A stretch of DNA of 6,480 nucleotides from Oscillospiraceae bacterium (lineage in GTDB: Bacteria > Bacillota > Clostridia > Christensenellales > Aristaeellaceae): assembly GCA_031282605.1 (NCBI GenBank), contig JAITDK010000189.1, positions 1-6,480 on the forward strand. Direction: 5' to 3'. A program made the position numbers and the translations under genes. Shown piece by piece: positions 6,215 through 6,480 of the stretch. Position 1 is the stretch's first letter. Every line of letters starts with the position of its first letter. The notes beneath the pieces are model-generated. The model was given only the letters and a program-made list of their open reading frames with translations, ran no database searches and was not told the origin of the DNA.

Positions 6215-6300
6215 CTGTCCGCAGTATGCGCTGTCTGCGGTGTGGGATGTGCCTTGCGTAACGTGATCCACGGCTGTCCGCTGCGGCGGGACGCTGTCCG
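6215..6300. repeat. Degenerate direct repeats of CTGTCYG
   Basis: CTGTCCG occurs at 6215-6221, 6274-6280 and 6294-6300, with the variant CTGTCTG at 6231-6237. Start-to-start spacings are 16, 43 and 20 nt. Flanks are also similar (GCTGTCCG twice, with GC-rich tails such as CTGCGG). Read on the minus strand they are CGGACAG boxes starting about 70 nt upstream of the ligase ATG. They could be binding sites for a regulator or a decayed tandem duplication. Confidence 0.45.
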
Positions 6301-6314
6301 GTTTTCGAACCGGA
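6297..6314 (+). repeat. Perfect 7-bp hairpin with TTCG loop
   Basis: TCCGGTT (6297-6303), loop TTCG, AACCGGA (6308-6314) form a very stable stem with a UUCG tetraloop on the plus strand. The plus-strand continuation GAGACGCTTTAAG has only three T residues, so it is at best a weak terminator. On the minus strand it lies in the possible ligase leader. It mimics a tRNA T-arm (GGTTCGAA), but the loop is wrong for a tRNA. Confidence 0.5.
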
Positions 6315-6331
6315 GACGCTTTAAGTTACTG

Positions 6332-6394
6332 GCGCCCCGCCACTATGACGTAAGTTGTCAGCTTCTTTATAGCGCTTTTTTACTGGCGGGGCGC
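6332..6394. repeat. 11-bp perfect inverted repeat enclosing 41 nt
   Basis: GCGCCCCGCCA (6332-6342) and TGGCGGGGCGC (6384-6394) are exact reverse complements, separated by a relatively AT-rich 41-nt interior that includes a T6 run (6376-6381). A direct repeat TTACTGGCG also occurs at 6326-6334 and 6380-6388, so the arms sit in similar context. It could be the closing stem of a structured RNA or the terminal repeats of a very small element. Confidence 0.5.
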
Positions 6395-6436
6395 GGGAGT
6401 TAGGGCTTCGATTTCACCGCTGGTAACTGACACGAT

Positions 6437-6472
6437 GCGTTGGGGAACGCCCCCCTTCCCCCCGACGGGGGG
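6437..6472. repeat. Tandem GC-rich hairpins
   Basis: GCGTT/AACGC (6437-6441 with 6446-6450, GGGG loop) is followed by CCCCCC/GGGGGG (6458-6463 with 6467-6472, GAC loop). A TTTCACC at 6412-6418 can pair with GGTGAAA at 6471-6477, which would enclose both hairpins in a multi-branch fold; two bases are shared with the second hairpin. No U-tract follows in either direction, so these are not ordinary terminators. Confidence 0.4.
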
Positions 6473-6480
6473 TGAAACGG

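Larger units (their letters stand above)
6148..6480. other. Gene-free, structure-rich region upstream of the ligase
   Basis: No credible coding frame was seen on either strand across these 333 nt. Instead the stretch holds four CTGTCYG direct repeats, a hairpin with a UUCG loop, an 11-bp inverted repeat with a 41-nt interior, and two GC-rich hairpins at the far end. A TATAAA (minus strand, 6366-6371) has no acceptable -35. It may be the ligase leader/promoter region, an intergenic repeat element, or the end of a mobile element. Confidence 0.5.

Noticed and set aside
5900..6271. 123-codon minus-strand frame overlapping the ligase start
   Set aside because: It is a shifted frame of the ligase 5' end; the part beyond the ligase ATG has no SD and low complexity.
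6291..6320. tRNA T-arm-like GGTTCGAA on the minus strand
   Set aside because: The loop between the paired arms is 8 nt when a 5-bp stem is used, and no acceptor, D or anticodon arms can be placed around it.
6371..6381. GCGC followed by T6 as an intrinsic terminator on the plus strand
   Set aside because: No stable stem ends directly before the T-run, and no plus-strand gene lies upstream.
6366..6394. TATAAA as the ligase promoter -10
   Set aside because: At 16-18 nt spacing the -35 position is GC-only (GCGCCC), part of the inverted repeat, and the leader would exceed 200 nt.
6395..6430. GTTAGGGC as an integron attC core
   Set aside because: Only one loosely matching core is present; the paired R'/R'' and L'/L'' boxes and an integrase are missing.
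6412..6478. GTGAAAC/TTTCACC as parS half-sites
   Set aside because: The 16-bp parS palindrome is not present; the halves are about 50 nt apart and far from parB.

Overview
The window looks like a piece of chromosome from a fairly GC-rich member of the Bacillota, most likely a gut-type clostridial lineage. This is an inference from the chromosomal parA-parB pair of Soj/Spo0J type, a DUF1015 gene, strong AGGAGG ribosome binding sites and SigA-like promoters. No 16S or other marker fixes the taxonomy. Almost everything reads on the minus strand, so the gene order in transcription direction runs from high to low coordinates.

From right to left: (1) 6148-6480 holds no gene but is unusually rich in short direct repeats and perfect inverted repeats. 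(2) 4702-6147 encodes an adenylate-forming acyl/aryl ligase, followed after 6 nt by a BtrH_N-like protein (3724-4695), a probable Cys-His-Asp acyltransferase. The two form a compact pair that resembles a fragment of a specialised-metabolite pathway, without a visible carrier protein. (3) 2621-3643 is a glyceraldehyde-3-phosphate dehydrogenase of the E. coli GapA/eukaryotic subtype. It has its own clear promoter starting 3 nt after the previous stop codon, and a hairpin terminator. (4) 2180-2620 is a mostly intergenic stretch with the only plus-strand gene candidate, a 71-codon ORF of unknown function. Upstream of it lies a strong Shine-Dalgarno sequence whose ATG is buried in a perfect 8-bp hairpin. 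(5) 1352-2152 is parA and 372-1220 is parB, the chromosome segregation pair. (6) 1-375 is the start of a DUF1015 protein, overlapping parB by 4 nt and cut by the window edge.

ParA (ATPase) and ParB (CTP-dependent parS clamp) would work together in origin segregation; DUF1015 is probably co-translated with ParB. The gap gene is a stand-alone glycolytic gene. The ligase and BtrH-like protein probably act in sequence: the ligase activates an acid as an adenylate/thioester and the BtrH-like protein transfers it to an acceptor. Points most worth a second look are the ligase/BtrH pair, the structured region upstream of it, the hairpin-masked start site with a possible frameshifted small gene, and a parA promoter that predicts a leaderless transcript.
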